Shown here piece after piece: positions 28,469 to 37,083 of a stretch of DNA of 64,000 nucleotides. Under the pieces are notes generated by a model, which saw only the letters and a program-made list of their open reading frames with translations, did no database searches and was not told the DNA's origin. Location of the stretch: positions 930,001-994,000 of the forward strand of contig NZ_CAMYMK010000002.1 in NCBI RefSeq assembly GCF_947259545.1, in the 5' to 3' direction. This DNA comes from an uncultured Marinobacter sp. Its GTDB lineage: Bacteria; Pseudomonadota; Gammaproteobacteria; Pseudomonadales; Oleiphilaceae. Each line of letters begins with the position of its first letter. Positions within the stretch are counted from its first letter, which is position 1. A program made the position numbers and the translations under genes.

Positions 28469-29232
28469 TGAAACAGTTGTTCATTGTGGGCGCTCAAAGG
28501 TCTGGATCGACTTATTTGTATCGGGTGTTGGATGAACATCCAGAAATCTTCATGGCGAAACCGATAAGGCCTGAACCTAAATTTTTTCTGAATGAAGAGC
28601 TGTATTTGGGAGGAAAGTCGTATTATGAAAATAAATATTTCTCAAAGTTGAGTCGAGATGTAACTTGCTGCGGAGAAAAAAGCACCTCATATATAGAGAG
28701 TGAACTGGCTGCTGTCAGGTTAAAAGAGTATTACCCTGAGGCGAAAATACTCGTAATTCTCAGAGATCCTGTTCAACGAGCCTTGTCGAATTATTATTTT
28801 AGTGTGGAAAACGGGATTGAAAATCTGCCTTTGGAGCAAGCCTTATTGGCGGAAGAGCAGCGTCTTAATGATTCGTCTTACAGCTCTTCTGTAAACCCCT
28901 ATGCCTATAAAAGAAGGGGCCATTATATGAATTACTTGAAGGTCTATTTTCGCCATTTCCCAAGAGAACAGGTAAAGATATTGATATTGGAAGAGCTGTT
29001 AGAAGATAAAGGAAGGTTCAATGCCCTTTTTAAATGGTTGGGTGTATCAGAGGTTTCTACGCCTAAATCTTCACGAGAGGTTGTCAACTCGTCTAATCGG
29101 CCAATTGAGCAAGGGGCTTCAATCAGGTTACTACGCAGTTTAGTCTCGTACTACGAGGAGTCCGTGAAGGAGCTTGAAGTGGAGCTTGGGCGTCGTCTCC
29201 ACATATGGCGTGACCAATGGGAAAGGTTGTGA
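28468..29232 (+). CDS. PAPS-dependent sulfotransferase (Sulfotransfer_1 type)
   Basis: The 254-residue protein has the classical 5'-phosphosulfate loop FIVGAQRSGSTYLYRVL at 5-21 and the 3'-phosphate segment LVILRDPVQRALSNYYF. Between them is CCGEKSTSYIES, as in heparan-sulfate-type and other carbohydrate sulfotransferases. The ATG overlaps the previous stop (TGATG), and its own stop overlaps the next start in the same way. It lies within the lipid-linked-sugar module, so a likely substrate is the sugar handled there. The codons are noticeably AT-rich. Confidence 0.88.
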   Translation: MKQLFIVGAQRSGSTYLYRVLDEHPEIFMAKPIRPEPKFFLNEELYLGGKSYYENKYFSKLSRDVTCCGEKSTSYIESELAAVRLKEYYPEAKILVILRDPVQRALSNYYFSVENGIENLPLEQALLAEEQRLNDSSYSSSVNPYAYKRRGHYMNYLKVYFRHFPREQVKILILEELLEDKGRFNALFKWLGVSEVSTPKSSREVVNSSNRPIEQGASIRLLRSLVSYYEESVKELEVELGRRLHIWRDQWERL

Positions 29233-29582
29233 TGTTTGGTCCCCTATTTGCTGTAACCGCCGCCGTTTTTCTGGGCTTAATTAGTGCGGTCATTTTAAAA
29301 GAAGCTTCCGCGAGCACTGAGCTTAGCTGGTCATTTATCATCTTGATTATTTCCGTTGTTGTAATTGTTAATGGAGCCAGATTTGTAATCTGGGGTTACA
29401 TACATAGAAAGCACCCTATCAGTTTGAGCTATCCTTTAGGTAGTATATTCTTTCCATTAATCTTGATAATAGGTCATTTTTATTATGGGGACCCGATATC
29501 GATTCCTAAAATTATTGGGTCTATAGTTATCACGATTGGGGTTGCTCTTTTAGTTATAGAGGAAGCGGGCGATGATGTCTAA
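29232..29582 (+). CDS. Small EamA/SMR-type membrane protein (putative lipid-linked sugar flippase subunit)
   Basis: A 116-residue protein with four hydrophobic helices and the SMR-like pairing segment HRKHPISLSYPLGSIFFPLI, the layout of ArnE/ArnF and EmrE-like transporters. The ATG at 29232 overlaps the preceding sulfotransferase stop (TGATG) and follows GGGAAAGG; an in-frame ATG lies at 29217. A second SMR-like protein is encoded two genes on. A heterodimer that flips an undecaprenyl-phosphate sugar is inferred from the Arn precedent and the GT2 gene upstream. Confidence 0.72.
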   Translation: MFGPLFAVTAAVFLGLISAVILKEASASTELSWSFIILIISVVVIVNGARFVIWGYIHRKHPISLSYPLGSIFFPLILIIGHFYYGDPISIPKIIGSIVITIGVALLVIEEAGDDV

Positions 29583-30135
29583 CATTAGAGGTGTTTTGTA
29601 TAAAAATAGTTATTTGAAGGGATTGGCAAATAGTCTGTATGTTTATATGATTTTTTTGTTCCATGTTCTTCTTAATATGTTGCCCGGAGTCCTCAGGGTT
29701 TTATTTTTTAGGCCTTTTCTCAGAAGTTGTGGAAAGAAAGTAATGTTTGATCATAACGTATATATAAAATTTCCTTGGTTGGTAGAAATTGGGGATTCGG
29801 TTGTGCTAAATAGGGGTGTCGAAATTTACTGCGATTATTTTAGCAAAGCCACAGTAACAATTGGATCGAACGTGAGGGTGGCACCAAATGTTCGGTTGCA
29901 TGCATCGGGTCATGAGGTTGAGTCCGGTGAATACTACCACAAAGGTGATGCTATAAATATTGGAAATAATGTGTGGATTGGAGCTGCTGCTATAATACTC
30001 CCTGGTGTGACAGTTGGTGAGGGGAGTGTTGTAGCTGCAGGAAGTGTAGTAACCAAGAATGTTCCGGATCATTCATTGGTGGCAGGGGTTCCTGCTAGGA
30101 TTAAACGCAGAATCACAAGGGATGAAGGTCAGTGA
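29572..30135 (+). CDS. Left-handed beta-helix (hexapeptide) acyltransferase
   Basis: A 187-residue protein with a hydrophobic N-terminal stretch (about 17-45) followed by hexapeptide repeats, including INIGNNVWIGAAAIILPGVT and GEGSVVAAGSVVTKNVPDHS, which form the LbH fold and the acyl-CoA site (HASGHEVE). This matches WcaF/maltose-acetyltransferase-like sugar acetyltransferases. It overlaps the SMR gene upstream by about 10 bases and the second SMR gene downstream. It may N-acylate the amino sugar made by the adjacent aminotransferase or O-acetylate a glycan. Confidence 0.85.
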   Translation: MMSNIRGVLYKNSYLKGLANSLYVYMIFLFHVLLNMLPGVLRVLFFRPFLRSCGKKVMFDHNVYIKFPWLVEIGDSVVLNRGVEIYCDYFSKATVTIGSNVRVAPNVRLHASGHEVESGEYYHKGDAINIGNNVWIGAAAIILPGVTVGEGSVVAAGSVVTKNVPDHSLVAGVPARIKRRITRDEGQ

Positions 30136-30440
30136 TGGAGTTGCTACCACTAGCGTTAGCATTAGTTTTCACTGCTACTGCTCAAGTGTTGTTTAAGCTA
30201 TATAGCATTACAAACAATAAGGGCTATTTGGTTTCAACTTTGTGCCTTTTCTGCTTGGCTCCTTTGATGAGTTTCTTGGCATTAAAGTTCTGGATGATAA
30301 GCACTGTGTATATGGCAACGGCTATCACATATATATTGGTAATTTTGATGGCACGATTTTTAATTGGGGAGAAGATTTCTGGAACAAAAATGAAGGCTAT
30401 CGCTATTATCATCTTTGGTGTATTACTTTTTAATGCTTAG
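30135..30440 (+). CDS. Second small EamA/SMR-type membrane protein
   Basis: A 101-residue four-helix protein (LPLALALVFTATAQVLFKLY at the N terminus, then YMATAITYILVILMARFLIG and a GVLLFNA end) of the EmrE/ArnF class. It is paired with the SMR-like protein at 29232 and separated from it only by the acyltransferase gene. Its start overlaps that gene's stop (TGATG). ArnE and ArnF work as a pair to flip undecaprenyl-phosphate-L-Ara4N; the pairing here suggests the same for another sugar. Confidence 0.72.
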   Translation: MELLPLALALVFTATAQVLFKLYSITNNKGYLVSTLCLFCLAPLMSFLALKFWMISTVYMATAITYILVILMARFLIGEKISGTKMKAIAIIIFGVLLFNA

Positions 30441-30456
30441 GGAGACTTGATTGACT

Positions 30457-31593
30457 ATGGACATAAGATTTAATTTCCCGCACCAGGTCGGTACGGAGCT
30501 GGAATGTATTCGCGATGCACTCGAACAAGGAGTTCTAGCGGGTGATGGTCCATATACAAAGAATAGCAGTGAATGGTTGGAGGGTTATTTGGGGGCGTCA
30601 AAGGTCCTTTTAACTCATTCATGTACAGCTGCTTTAGAGATGGCAGCAATACTGGCGGATATTAAGCCCGGTGATGAAGTTATTATGCCTTCTTATACAT
30701 TCGTGTCGACGGCTAATGCATTCGTTCTACGGGGTGGCGTACCTGTTTTTGTCGATATTCGGGAAGATACACTAAATATCGATGAGGAGTTAATAGAATC
30801 TGCGATTACTTCAAAAACTAAAGCCATTGTTCCTGTGCATTATGCGGGAGTGTCGTGTGAGATGGACAAAATTATGGACATTGCGAAGCGACATAACTTG
30901 ATAGTAATTGAGGATGCCGCCCAAGCTTTGGGCAGTTACTACAAGGGGCGGTCGCTAGGAACCATAGGTGATTTCGGGTGTTTTAGCTTTCATGAAACTA
31001 AGAACATCATTTCAGGCGAAGGCGGGGCAATAGTAGTAAATAATGAAACTTTTATCGAAAGAGCCGAAATTATACGCGAAAAAGGCACGAACCGTACCCG
31101 ATTTTTCCGTGGGGAAGTGGATAAGTATACTTGGGTAGATATTGGTTCATCATTTCTACCAAGTGAACTCGTTGCAGCATTTTTGTATCCACAACTTCAA
31201 CATATCGATCAAATTAATGACGAAAGAATGTGTATATGGAATGGCTACCATGATGCGTTAAAGGAGGTGTCGTTTACTCATAATGTTAGGCGTCCCGTGA
31301 TTCCAAAAGATTGCGTGTTTAATGCGCACTTGTATTATTTGATTGTGCCGGAGCCTGAGCTTCAGCAAAAGATGCTTAGTGATCTCAAGAGGTCCGGAAT
31401 TAATGCCGTTTTTCACTATGTTCCACTACATAGCAGTGAAGCCGGTAAAAAATTCTGTAGGCTGGGTTCCAGCATGTCAGTGACTGATGCGCTGTCCTCC
31501 AAGCTGGTTCGGTTGCCAATCTATCCTGGCCTTACCGATAGTCAAAGGTCTTTTATTCAATCAACCGCAAAATCGATTATTCAAGATTTCTAA
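30457..31593 (+). CDS. wecE: WecE-like dTDP-4-keto-6-deoxyhexose aminotransferase (DegT/DnrJ/EryC1)
   Basis: A 378-residue PLP aminotransferase close to WecE/RffA in my reading: GTELECIRDALEQGVLAGDG near the start, LTHSCTAALEMAA, EVIMPSYTFVSTANAFVLRG, VHYAGVSCEMD, EDAAQALGSYYKG and FSFHETKNIISGEGG with the PLP lysine, then REKGTNRTRFFRGEVDKYTW. WecE makes dTDP-Fuc4N from dTDP-4-keto-6-deoxyglucose and glutamate. The substrate would come from RmlA and RmlB in this locus. The start may also be the TTG at 30451, five bases from GGAGA. Confidence 0.9.
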   Translation: MDIRFNFPHQVGTELECIRDALEQGVLAGDGPYTKNSSEWLEGYLGASKVLLTHSCTAALEMAAILADIKPGDEVIMPSYTFVSTANAFVLRGGVPVFVDIREDTLNIDEELIESAITSKTKAIVPVHYAGVSCEMDKIMDIAKRHNLIVIEDAAQALGSYYKGRSLGTIGDFGCFSFHETKNIISGEGGAIVVNNETFIERAEIIREKGTNRTRFFRGEVDKYTWVDIGSSFLPSELVAAFLYPQLQHIDQINDERMCIWNGYHDALKEVSFTHNVRRPVIPKDCVFNAHLYYLIVPEPELQQKMLSDLKRSGINAVFHYVPLHSSEAGKKFCRLGSSMSVTDALSSKLVRLPIYPGLTDSQRSFIQSTAKSIIQDF

Positions 31594-31620
31594 TCATCAC
31601 GGAATATAGAAAAAAATTAT

Positions 31621-33150
31621 ATGTCCCATTTTTCAGTTAATCTTAATCGGTGTCAGGTGCCGGTCTATTATCATCGTTGGATTGCGCTGATCTTTAGCGC
31701 AATAGCGTTGTTCGTACTGATAAATTATATTGGTTTGGCTTCGAGCCCGGTAATTAGGTCTGATGCTTGGTCCTTCCTCAGCAGCTTAGGCGGTAAATGG
31801 ACATCTGAAGGGTTTAGTTTTAGTGATCTATTTTATAAGAGATCGATTTCGGATCATGCCCAGCCACTGAATAAAATGCTTTTCTATATTAATTTAAAAA
31901 ATTTGGGGTTAGATTTCAGGTATGAGGCGTTCATCGGTTTTCTAGGGGTCGCCGTATTTGTATTCATCGCTTTGATATTTTACTCGTTTTCTGAGAGAAG
32001 CCAGTTAGGTAACGGATCATTACTATCTCTATTGGGTGCCATTGCAGTAATCACTTCGTTAAATTCGACGAATATTTATACTTGGCCGCTGGTCTCATTT
32101 GGCATTATTTATCCTTTACTATCGGCTATTTCGGCAGTAGCGATTTTTCACTACATTCAGAACGGTAAACCGTTTTTTTTAAGCGTGCCCTTTGTCGCAA
32201 TTTTTTTAATGGGGGACTCTAGATCAATTGTATTTTGGGTCGCTTTGATGGCTTGCCTCGTAGTTACTGCTTACCACTTCAACGGGTGCCAAAGGAAAAG
32301 AAGTCTTTACACCGCAATCTCGGGCTCGCTTACATTACTTCTTTTTTATGTGTTGGTGAATTTCAAGTTCATCTTCCAGCAGAAGGTTGGTGAAGCTCCC
32401 GATGCCTTAGATTCTCCAAATATTGTTCCCTTCATCGATTACTTTGAGGCCATAAGAATCGTTTTCTCATCCTCGCTGATACACAGAAAACATTACGCCG
32501 ATCTTGGGAATTTAGGGTATTTATTTAGCTGGATAGTTGCATTTGTTGTTTTAGGTTTTTACGTACGCTTTCTTCTGCTAAGTTTCATTAAAAGAGAGCG
32601 ACTTTCAATGCCTAGAATGGCGCTACTCTTTGTTATTATGTATGCGACAGTGGCGACTTGCGCAGTCTTCTTCGGCCGAGTATCCGAAAAAGGAGTTGAG
32701 TATCTCAATCAACCCAGGTATGTAATAGTGTATCAATTAATACCGTTCGCACTTTTGCTTGACCTAGCACTTTCAATAGAGAGACCAAGGGCTTCTGTTT
32801 CACGGATTGATGTCGCTAAATGGGTAGCGGGCCTTGTTGGGGTAGCCTGTATTTGCTTAAGCGTCTATTTTTCTGTTACGGCGTATAGAGTGTTTCCATG
32901 GATATCTAAGCATCAAGACTATGTAGTTAAAGTCATAGGATATTTGTCGGACCATCCCGATGCCAACGTCGCTAGTTATAGGCGTCAGTTAGGGCCATTG
33001 AGCGCTATGGATAAGAGCGAAAGAATCGCTGTTATCGATCTCCTGAAAAAGAAGAAGCTGAATTTGTTCTCGCCCAAGTTTCAATGGAAATACAGACTGT
33101 TTCCATACTCATATAAGGTGGATGATAGGTTTGTACTAGACCCAAATTAG
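31621..33150 (+). CDS. Large polytopic membrane protein, GT-C glycosyltransferase-like
   Basis: A 509-residue protein with about ten to twelve hydrophobic helices, a first periplasmic loop containing acidic RSDAWSFLSS and SDHAQPLNKML, and a soluble C-terminal tail. The first-loop acidic residues and overall layout fit GT-C enzymes such as GtrC or ArnT that use undecaprenyl-phosphate sugars in the periplasm. No family signature is decisive. It closes the module of GT2, SMR pair and aminotransferase, which is the main support. No close relative is recognised by eye, and the base composition is AT-rich. Confidence 0.6.
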   Translation: MSHFSVNLNRCQVPVYYHRWIALIFSAIALFVLINYIGLASSPVIRSDAWSFLSSLGGKWTSEGFSFSDLFYKRSISDHAQPLNKMLFYINLKNLGLDFRYEAFIGFLGVAVFVFIALIFYSFSERSQLGNGSLLSLLGAIAVITSLNSTNIYTWPLVSFGIIYPLLSAISAVAIFHYIQNGKPFFLSVPFVAIFLMGDSRSIVFWVALMACLVVTAYHFNGCQRKRSLYTAISGSLTLLLFYVLVNFKFIFQQKVGEAPDALDSPNIVPFIDYFEAIRIVFSSSLIHRKHYADLGNLGYLFSWIVAFVVLGFYVRFLLLSFIKRERLSMPRMALLFVIMYATVATCAVFFGRVSEKGVEYLNQPRYVIVYQLIPFALLLDLALSIERPRASVSRIDVAKWVAGLVGVACICLSVYFSVTAYRVFPWISKHQDYVVKVIGYLSDHPDANVASYRRQLGPLSAMDKSERIAVIDLLKKKKLNLFSPKFQWKYRLFPYSYKVDDRFVLDPN

Positions 33151-33198
33151 ACGGTTGCTCATTGCTTTCCAATAGACAAGCCTGTGGTAGCTTGGTGA

Positions 33199-33432
33199 TT
33201 GTTGCTTGCAGAGCGCTGCCCCATACAGACTGTGTGTCTGTCAGGTCCGAAGGATCTGCTGGCTGAATTCATGAACGCCGGGGCTACTCATATAGGTCTG
33301 TGCATTAGCGTGAGCCCCCTTTGGCCTTTGGGAAACAGGGAGACTTCTCTCATTGGCTTGGGATGGATAATCTTTGAGGTGTTGATTAATAACAAGGTGG
33401 CCAATGAAAAACTCAATACAGTTGGAAAATAA
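33199..33432 (+). CDS. Doubtful small ORF in the gap after the GT-C-like gene
   Basis: A 77-codon frame from a TTG fills most of the 296-base gap between the GT-C-like protein and the next sulfotransferase. No Shine-Dalgarno with usable spacing is seen and the sequence resembles no family I know. A fragment such as GPKDLLAEFMNAGATHIGL looks protein-like, so it may be the decayed remnant of a larger gene rather than an active one. Confidence 0.2.
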   Translation: MLLAERCPIQTVCLSGPKDLLAEFMNAGATHIGLCISVSPLWPLGNRETSLIGLGWIIFEVLINNKVANEKLNTVGK

Positions 33433-33446
33433 GGTTCTTTGAGGTA

Positions 33447-34430
33447 ATGGTAAACATCATTCTCCATATAGGTCGCCATAAAACTGGAACATCGTCTTTA
33501 CAACGGTTTTTATTTGAAAACCAGAGTCTTCTTGAGACCTACGGTTTAGCATACCCTCGTGTATTTATAAGAAATATAGCTCATCATATCCTATCTGAGC
33601 GGTTTCGTTCTGCTGATTTTAATAGGCTGGATGAAGCGGCCAAGCGTGTTCTGATAGAGGAAAGCAGGTCCATGCTATGTGAAAGTATGGACAGTAGGGA
33701 TGTGACCTATATCATCAGCTCTGAAGCTTTTCAAAATACAGATCCATTGGTCATCCGTGAGGTTTTTGACCCAGCAGTCTTTAATGTAACTGTCGTTTGT
33801 TATTTTCGTGATCAGATCAGTTATTTAGCTTCGGCATACAACCAGAGGATTCATGCCACAGATTACTCTGGAAGTATTTATGAGTACTACCGAGACTTCT
33901 TCCGCGCGAATTACTTGGAATTCACTGAAAGTTGGGCAGAAGCCTTCGACTCGGTCGTCATTCGGAAGTACGAACGACGCACGCTCTTTAAGGGCGATCT
34001 AATTTACGACTTTTTCAAGTCTGTATTTGGGGTCGAATTAACTGAAACTGCCAACACAAGGGACGGGAACCCAAGCCTGTCGGAAAAGTTTGTTTATATA
34101 AAAAAAGAAATTAATAGGGCGGTTATCAACCAAGATATCGTTCTGCCAGGGAGGCAAAGTTCCATTTATCATTGTTTATCTGACATATCTGAAAGTTTTG
34201 GTGGAGAAAAGTTCCGAGTTCCCCCTTTTCTTGCATTAAAAGTGTTCCTTCAGCACTACAAATCAAACCAAAAGTTCTTCAGAGAATATATGCCGGACTA
34301 TAAAGGTTTTTCCCTAAAGCCTTTTTGGGAGTCCTTCAAAAACTTTCGCCAAGCTAACAATATAAAGCAGGGAGAAGTTGACGAAGTGATACACCTCCTG
34401 CGAGAGCGGCTGGACAATGAAATTGATTGA
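33447..34430 (+). CDS. Sulfotransferase-like P-loop protein
   Basis: The 327-residue protein opens with NIILHIGRHKTGTSSLQRFL. The HIGxHKTGTSSLQ loop is a recognised variant of the PAPS-binding motif in bacterial sulfotransferase-like proteins of surface-glycan loci. CYFRDQISYLASAYNQRIHA is the likely 3'-phosphate segment. It is the fourth sulfotransferase-like protein of the locus. It lies alone after a 296-base gap, converging on the minus-strand gene at 34495. The acceptor is unknown. Confidence 0.75.
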   Translation: MVNIILHIGRHKTGTSSLQRFLFENQSLLETYGLAYPRVFIRNIAHHILSERFRSADFNRLDEAAKRVLIEESRSMLCESMDSRDVTYIISSEAFQNTDPLVIREVFDPAVFNVTVVCYFRDQISYLASAYNQRIHATDYSGSIYEYYRDFFRANYLEFTESWAEAFDSVVIRKYERRTLFKGDLIYDFFKSVFGVELTETANTRDGNPSLSEKFVYIKKEINRAVINQDIVLPGRQSSIYHCLSDISESFGGEKFRVPPFLALKVFLQHYKSNQKFFREYMPDYKGFSLKPFWESFKNFRQANNIKQGEVDEVIHLLRERLDNEID

Positions 34431-34494
34431 GAGGAGCTGGCACAGGGACACTTGACCTGAATTGTTTAGCAGTAGAGGTGCATTCGTTCGGTGC

Positions 34495-36195
34495 TCAGAC
34501 GAAATATTTAGAGAGTTCTTCCATTGTCCTTAGTGACTTCATAAACATCTGCTTGTTAATTTGTTTATGTAATTGCTGAGCAAGGAAAGCTACCGCCGGG
34601 TCAGGACGAGGTTCCTTCGAGGTTTGCACATTACGGTGAGTATTGAATATTTTTTCTAAAACGTTTGGTGAAAGTTCTTTCATAGACTGCCGTGAGAGGC
34701 CAGTACCAAATGGTTCCAGAGCCCACTTTCCCCAATGTAGAAATTTAATATTACCAGCGGAGTCTTGGCAGTAAAGGTTAGTATTTCCCCACTGAGAACT
34801 ATGCAGGCATACTGGTAGACGTTTTAACTCGTCCCTTACCTGAGGTAATTTTGATAAAAAAGTCTTTACGACAGCTTTATCCTTCGAAATAAACTGGAGC
34901 TGCTGTAGGTCTGATTCATCCAGTTGATCCCATAGCATCCTATGAGAGCGGATATATCGTGAGATCAATGCCTCTGGGATTGCCACGTGGGTGGCGCTCA
35001 GGGCAAGTTCGTCTTTTTGCCATTGTTCTACGGGTTCCAATGGGAATGAATGGTCAGTTATGTCGAGGATATGCACGTAGAGGCCGGAAATAATCTGATC
35101 GGTCTTTAGTGGTGGACAAGGCAACATGCTAGGTGCGTCCAGCAGTAGTGTAGCCTCATGGCGGGCCTCAGAGCTCTTTTTCTTCTCGAAAATTTTGACC
35201 AAAAAGGTCCTGCTGGATGCTCTCATCCTGGCCGTCAGAATGTTTACCCCTGGCATTCCTGAATCCTGCCACGATAGCTCTGCATCTTCATCGTCCGCTT
35301 CAAATAGCGATCTTAGTGTTTCCTGAAGCTGTAGGTATGAAATACTCGTTGAGTCCAGAAAGTCCCAAATTGAGTTGCGCTTTTTGGGTGTGGGCTGAAA
35401 GACTTCTCGATGAAAAAGTAGAGCTTTCAGCTTTTGTTTTTGGCGAGTAAAAAAGAATATGCTGTTAGTGATGGCGGCGGTTCGGGAGAATAACTGCCTT
35501 CCGAGAATCACCGAAACAAGTAGAAAAATGAAGCTGTTGGGTATGGAAAAGAATACATAATCGATTAATACCCACGAAAAAATAGCTAAGAAACCAATAT
35601 TCGACAGAGTGGGAAGGTTTTTCTGAACTGCTTGAGCAAAGTCTTCAGCGTCTGAGGAGGTAACTTTCTGTACGATTAAAGCGCCGACAATGCAAGTAAC
35701 CGTGTAAGTGATAAAGGCGAAAGCTACCTCCGGATAGATTATAAATAATAGTGCTGTACCCAGGATGACAAAACTAAAGCTTGCGACGGTATCAATATAA
35801 CGGGTATAGGAGTTGCGGGTCAGTTCTTCTTGCCCTTCAAATAACTGTAGCTTCTGATTCCGATTTTCTATTCGCGATGCCCCAGACTTGGCTATTCCCT
35901 CAATGGCTCTTGTTGCCAAGTGATAAAAAATAAAGGAACCAATGCTTAAACCTGCCAGCAAGCTGATAAGTACTTTCTTATCTATATCGGCACTTATGCC
36001 GGGTATGAAATGTGGCATGCCTTCGCTAGCCATAAGCATGATGATTTTTATAGGGAGCAAGAACGAGGCGATAAGGGCAATCTGCCCTGGAAGAGCAATC
36101 AGAACCGAAAAGACGGTGCCAAGCGGGTGAACCTGCAGGAATTTGGCTCCGAGTAAGGCTAGCCAGCGTACGGAATGGAAAAAAATGTGCTTCAT
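34495..36195 (-). CDS. Membrane protein with ABC-type transmembrane-like domain and kinase-like C terminus
   Basis: A 566-residue protein. Residues about 20-250 contain roughly six hydrophobic helices arranged like a type I ABC exporter membrane domain, with no Walker motifs after it. Residues about 330-480 read as a degenerate aminoglycoside-phosphotransferase/kinase-like fold: CLHSSQWGNTNLY is placed like the catalytic HxDxxxxN loop and IKFLHWGKWALEPFG like the IDW segment, but both catalytic Asp residues are missing. It is the only gene in this part of the locus on the minus strand and is AT-rich. The Shine-Dalgarno is weak. No function can be assigned; a pseudokinase-like sensor or a polymer-length/export regulator are guesses. 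Confidence 0.55.
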   Translation of the reverse strand: MKHIFFHSVRWLALLGAKFLQVHPLGTVFSVLIALPGQIALIASFLLPIKIIMLMASEGMPHFIPGISADIDKKVLISLLAGLSIGSFIFYHLATRAIEGIAKSGASRIENRNQKLQLFEGQEELTRNSYTRYIDTVASFSFVILGTALLFIIYPEVAFAFITYTVTCIVGALIVQKVTSSDAEDFAQAVQKNLPTLSNIGFLAIFSWVLIDYVFFSIPNSFIFLLVSVILGRQLFSRTAAITNSIFFFTRQKQKLKALLFHREVFQPTPKKRNSIWDFLDSTSISYLQLQETLRSLFEADDEDAELSWQDSGMPGVNILTARMRASSRTFLVKIFEKKKSSEARHEATLLLDAPSMLPCPPLKTDQIISGLYVHILDITDHSFPLEPVEQWQKDELALSATHVAIPEALISRYIRSHRMLWDQLDESDLQQLQFISKDKAVVKTFLSKLPQVRDELKRLPVCLHSSQWGNTNLYCQDSAGNIKFLHWGKWALEPFGTGLSRQSMKELSPNVLEKIFNTHRNVQTSKEPRPDPAVAFLAQQLHKQINKQMFMKSLRTMEELSKYFV

Positions 36196-36407
36196 TACTT
36201 AAGCGTCAAGCTAGGGTTAAGTTGGGCCTCTCGGGAAAGCGATCCCGATCTTCTGGTATGCATGGTACGCCGAGACATGCTTTACTGCTCTGGTATCGGA
36301 ATTGAAAGGTCGGTTTATACGACGGTGTATTCTAGGTGCTTCGGCGTGTTCTGCATAGAGCGCGATTGATGTAGCTGACGCCAACCTGAGAACGAGGAAG
36401 ATGGAGA

Positions 36408-37043
36408 GTGGACTTTTCAACGTGTTTTACTCCAGAGTTTCTGGATGGGTACCAAAAGGGTGTGATGAACTACCGTTACAAAGGAATCCTTTGTAATAAG
36501 TCGCCCCTGGACATGGCGATTTATCTGCATTTGCTATGGAATGTCCGGCCGGCAACCATCATTGAAATTGGGTATAAGAAAGGCGGTAGCGCAGCCTGGT
36601 TTGCTGATATGGGCAGGGTAATGGGCTTGGATTGTCGTGTCGTTGGCGTGGATCTTGTGATTCCTGAAGCCCGCCTTGATGACCGGGTGATGCTCATTGA
36701 AGGTGATGTCGAAAGGCTTGATCTTTGTCTGACTGAAGACGTTCTGGCTACCTTGCCGCGACCGTGGTTGGTTGTTGAGGACTCCGCGCACACCTACACT
36801 GGATGCATTGCAGCGTTGGAATTTTTCGGTGACAGGCTGCTGGCAGGCGAATACCTCATTATGGAGGACGGTATTCTTGATGACTTGGGAATGGCCGACA
36901 AGTACCAGGGCGGGCCAAACCGGGCGATTGAAGAGTACCTCAAGGCGAAGCCGGACCAGTTTCGCGTTGACCGGGATTGCTGCGATATGTTCGGTAGAAA
37001 TGCGACCTACAATCCTAACGGCTATCTTGTGAAGAAGGGCTAA
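36408..37043 (+). CDS. CmcI-family SAM-dependent methyltransferase / hydroxylase-like protein
   Basis: A 211-residue protein with a class I Rossmann SAM-binding core (IIEIGYKKGGSAAWFADMG), VVGVDLVIPEA, and LVVEDSAHTYTGCIAALEFF, matching the CmcI (cephalosporin hydroxylase-like) and rhamnosyl O-methyltransferase group. In polysaccharide loci these usually O-methylate a sugar. The GTG start follows GGAGA. Base composition returns to the GC-richer level of the flanks from here on. It precedes a GT2 gene by about 40 bases. Confidence 0.78.
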   Translation: MDFSTCFTPEFLDGYQKGVMNYRYKGILCNKSPLDMAIYLHLLWNVRPATIIEIGYKKGGSAAWFADMGRVMGLDCRVVGVDLVIPEARLDDRVMLIEGDVERLDLCLTEDVLATLPRPWLVVEDSAHTYTGCIAALEFFGDRLLAGEYLIMEDGILDDLGMADKYQGGPNRAIEEYLKAKPDQFRVDRDCCDMFGRNATYNPNGYLVKKG

Positions 37044-37083
37044 TGGGGGCCATTCCCGAAGAGCGTGCATGGGAGAGCTGTTA

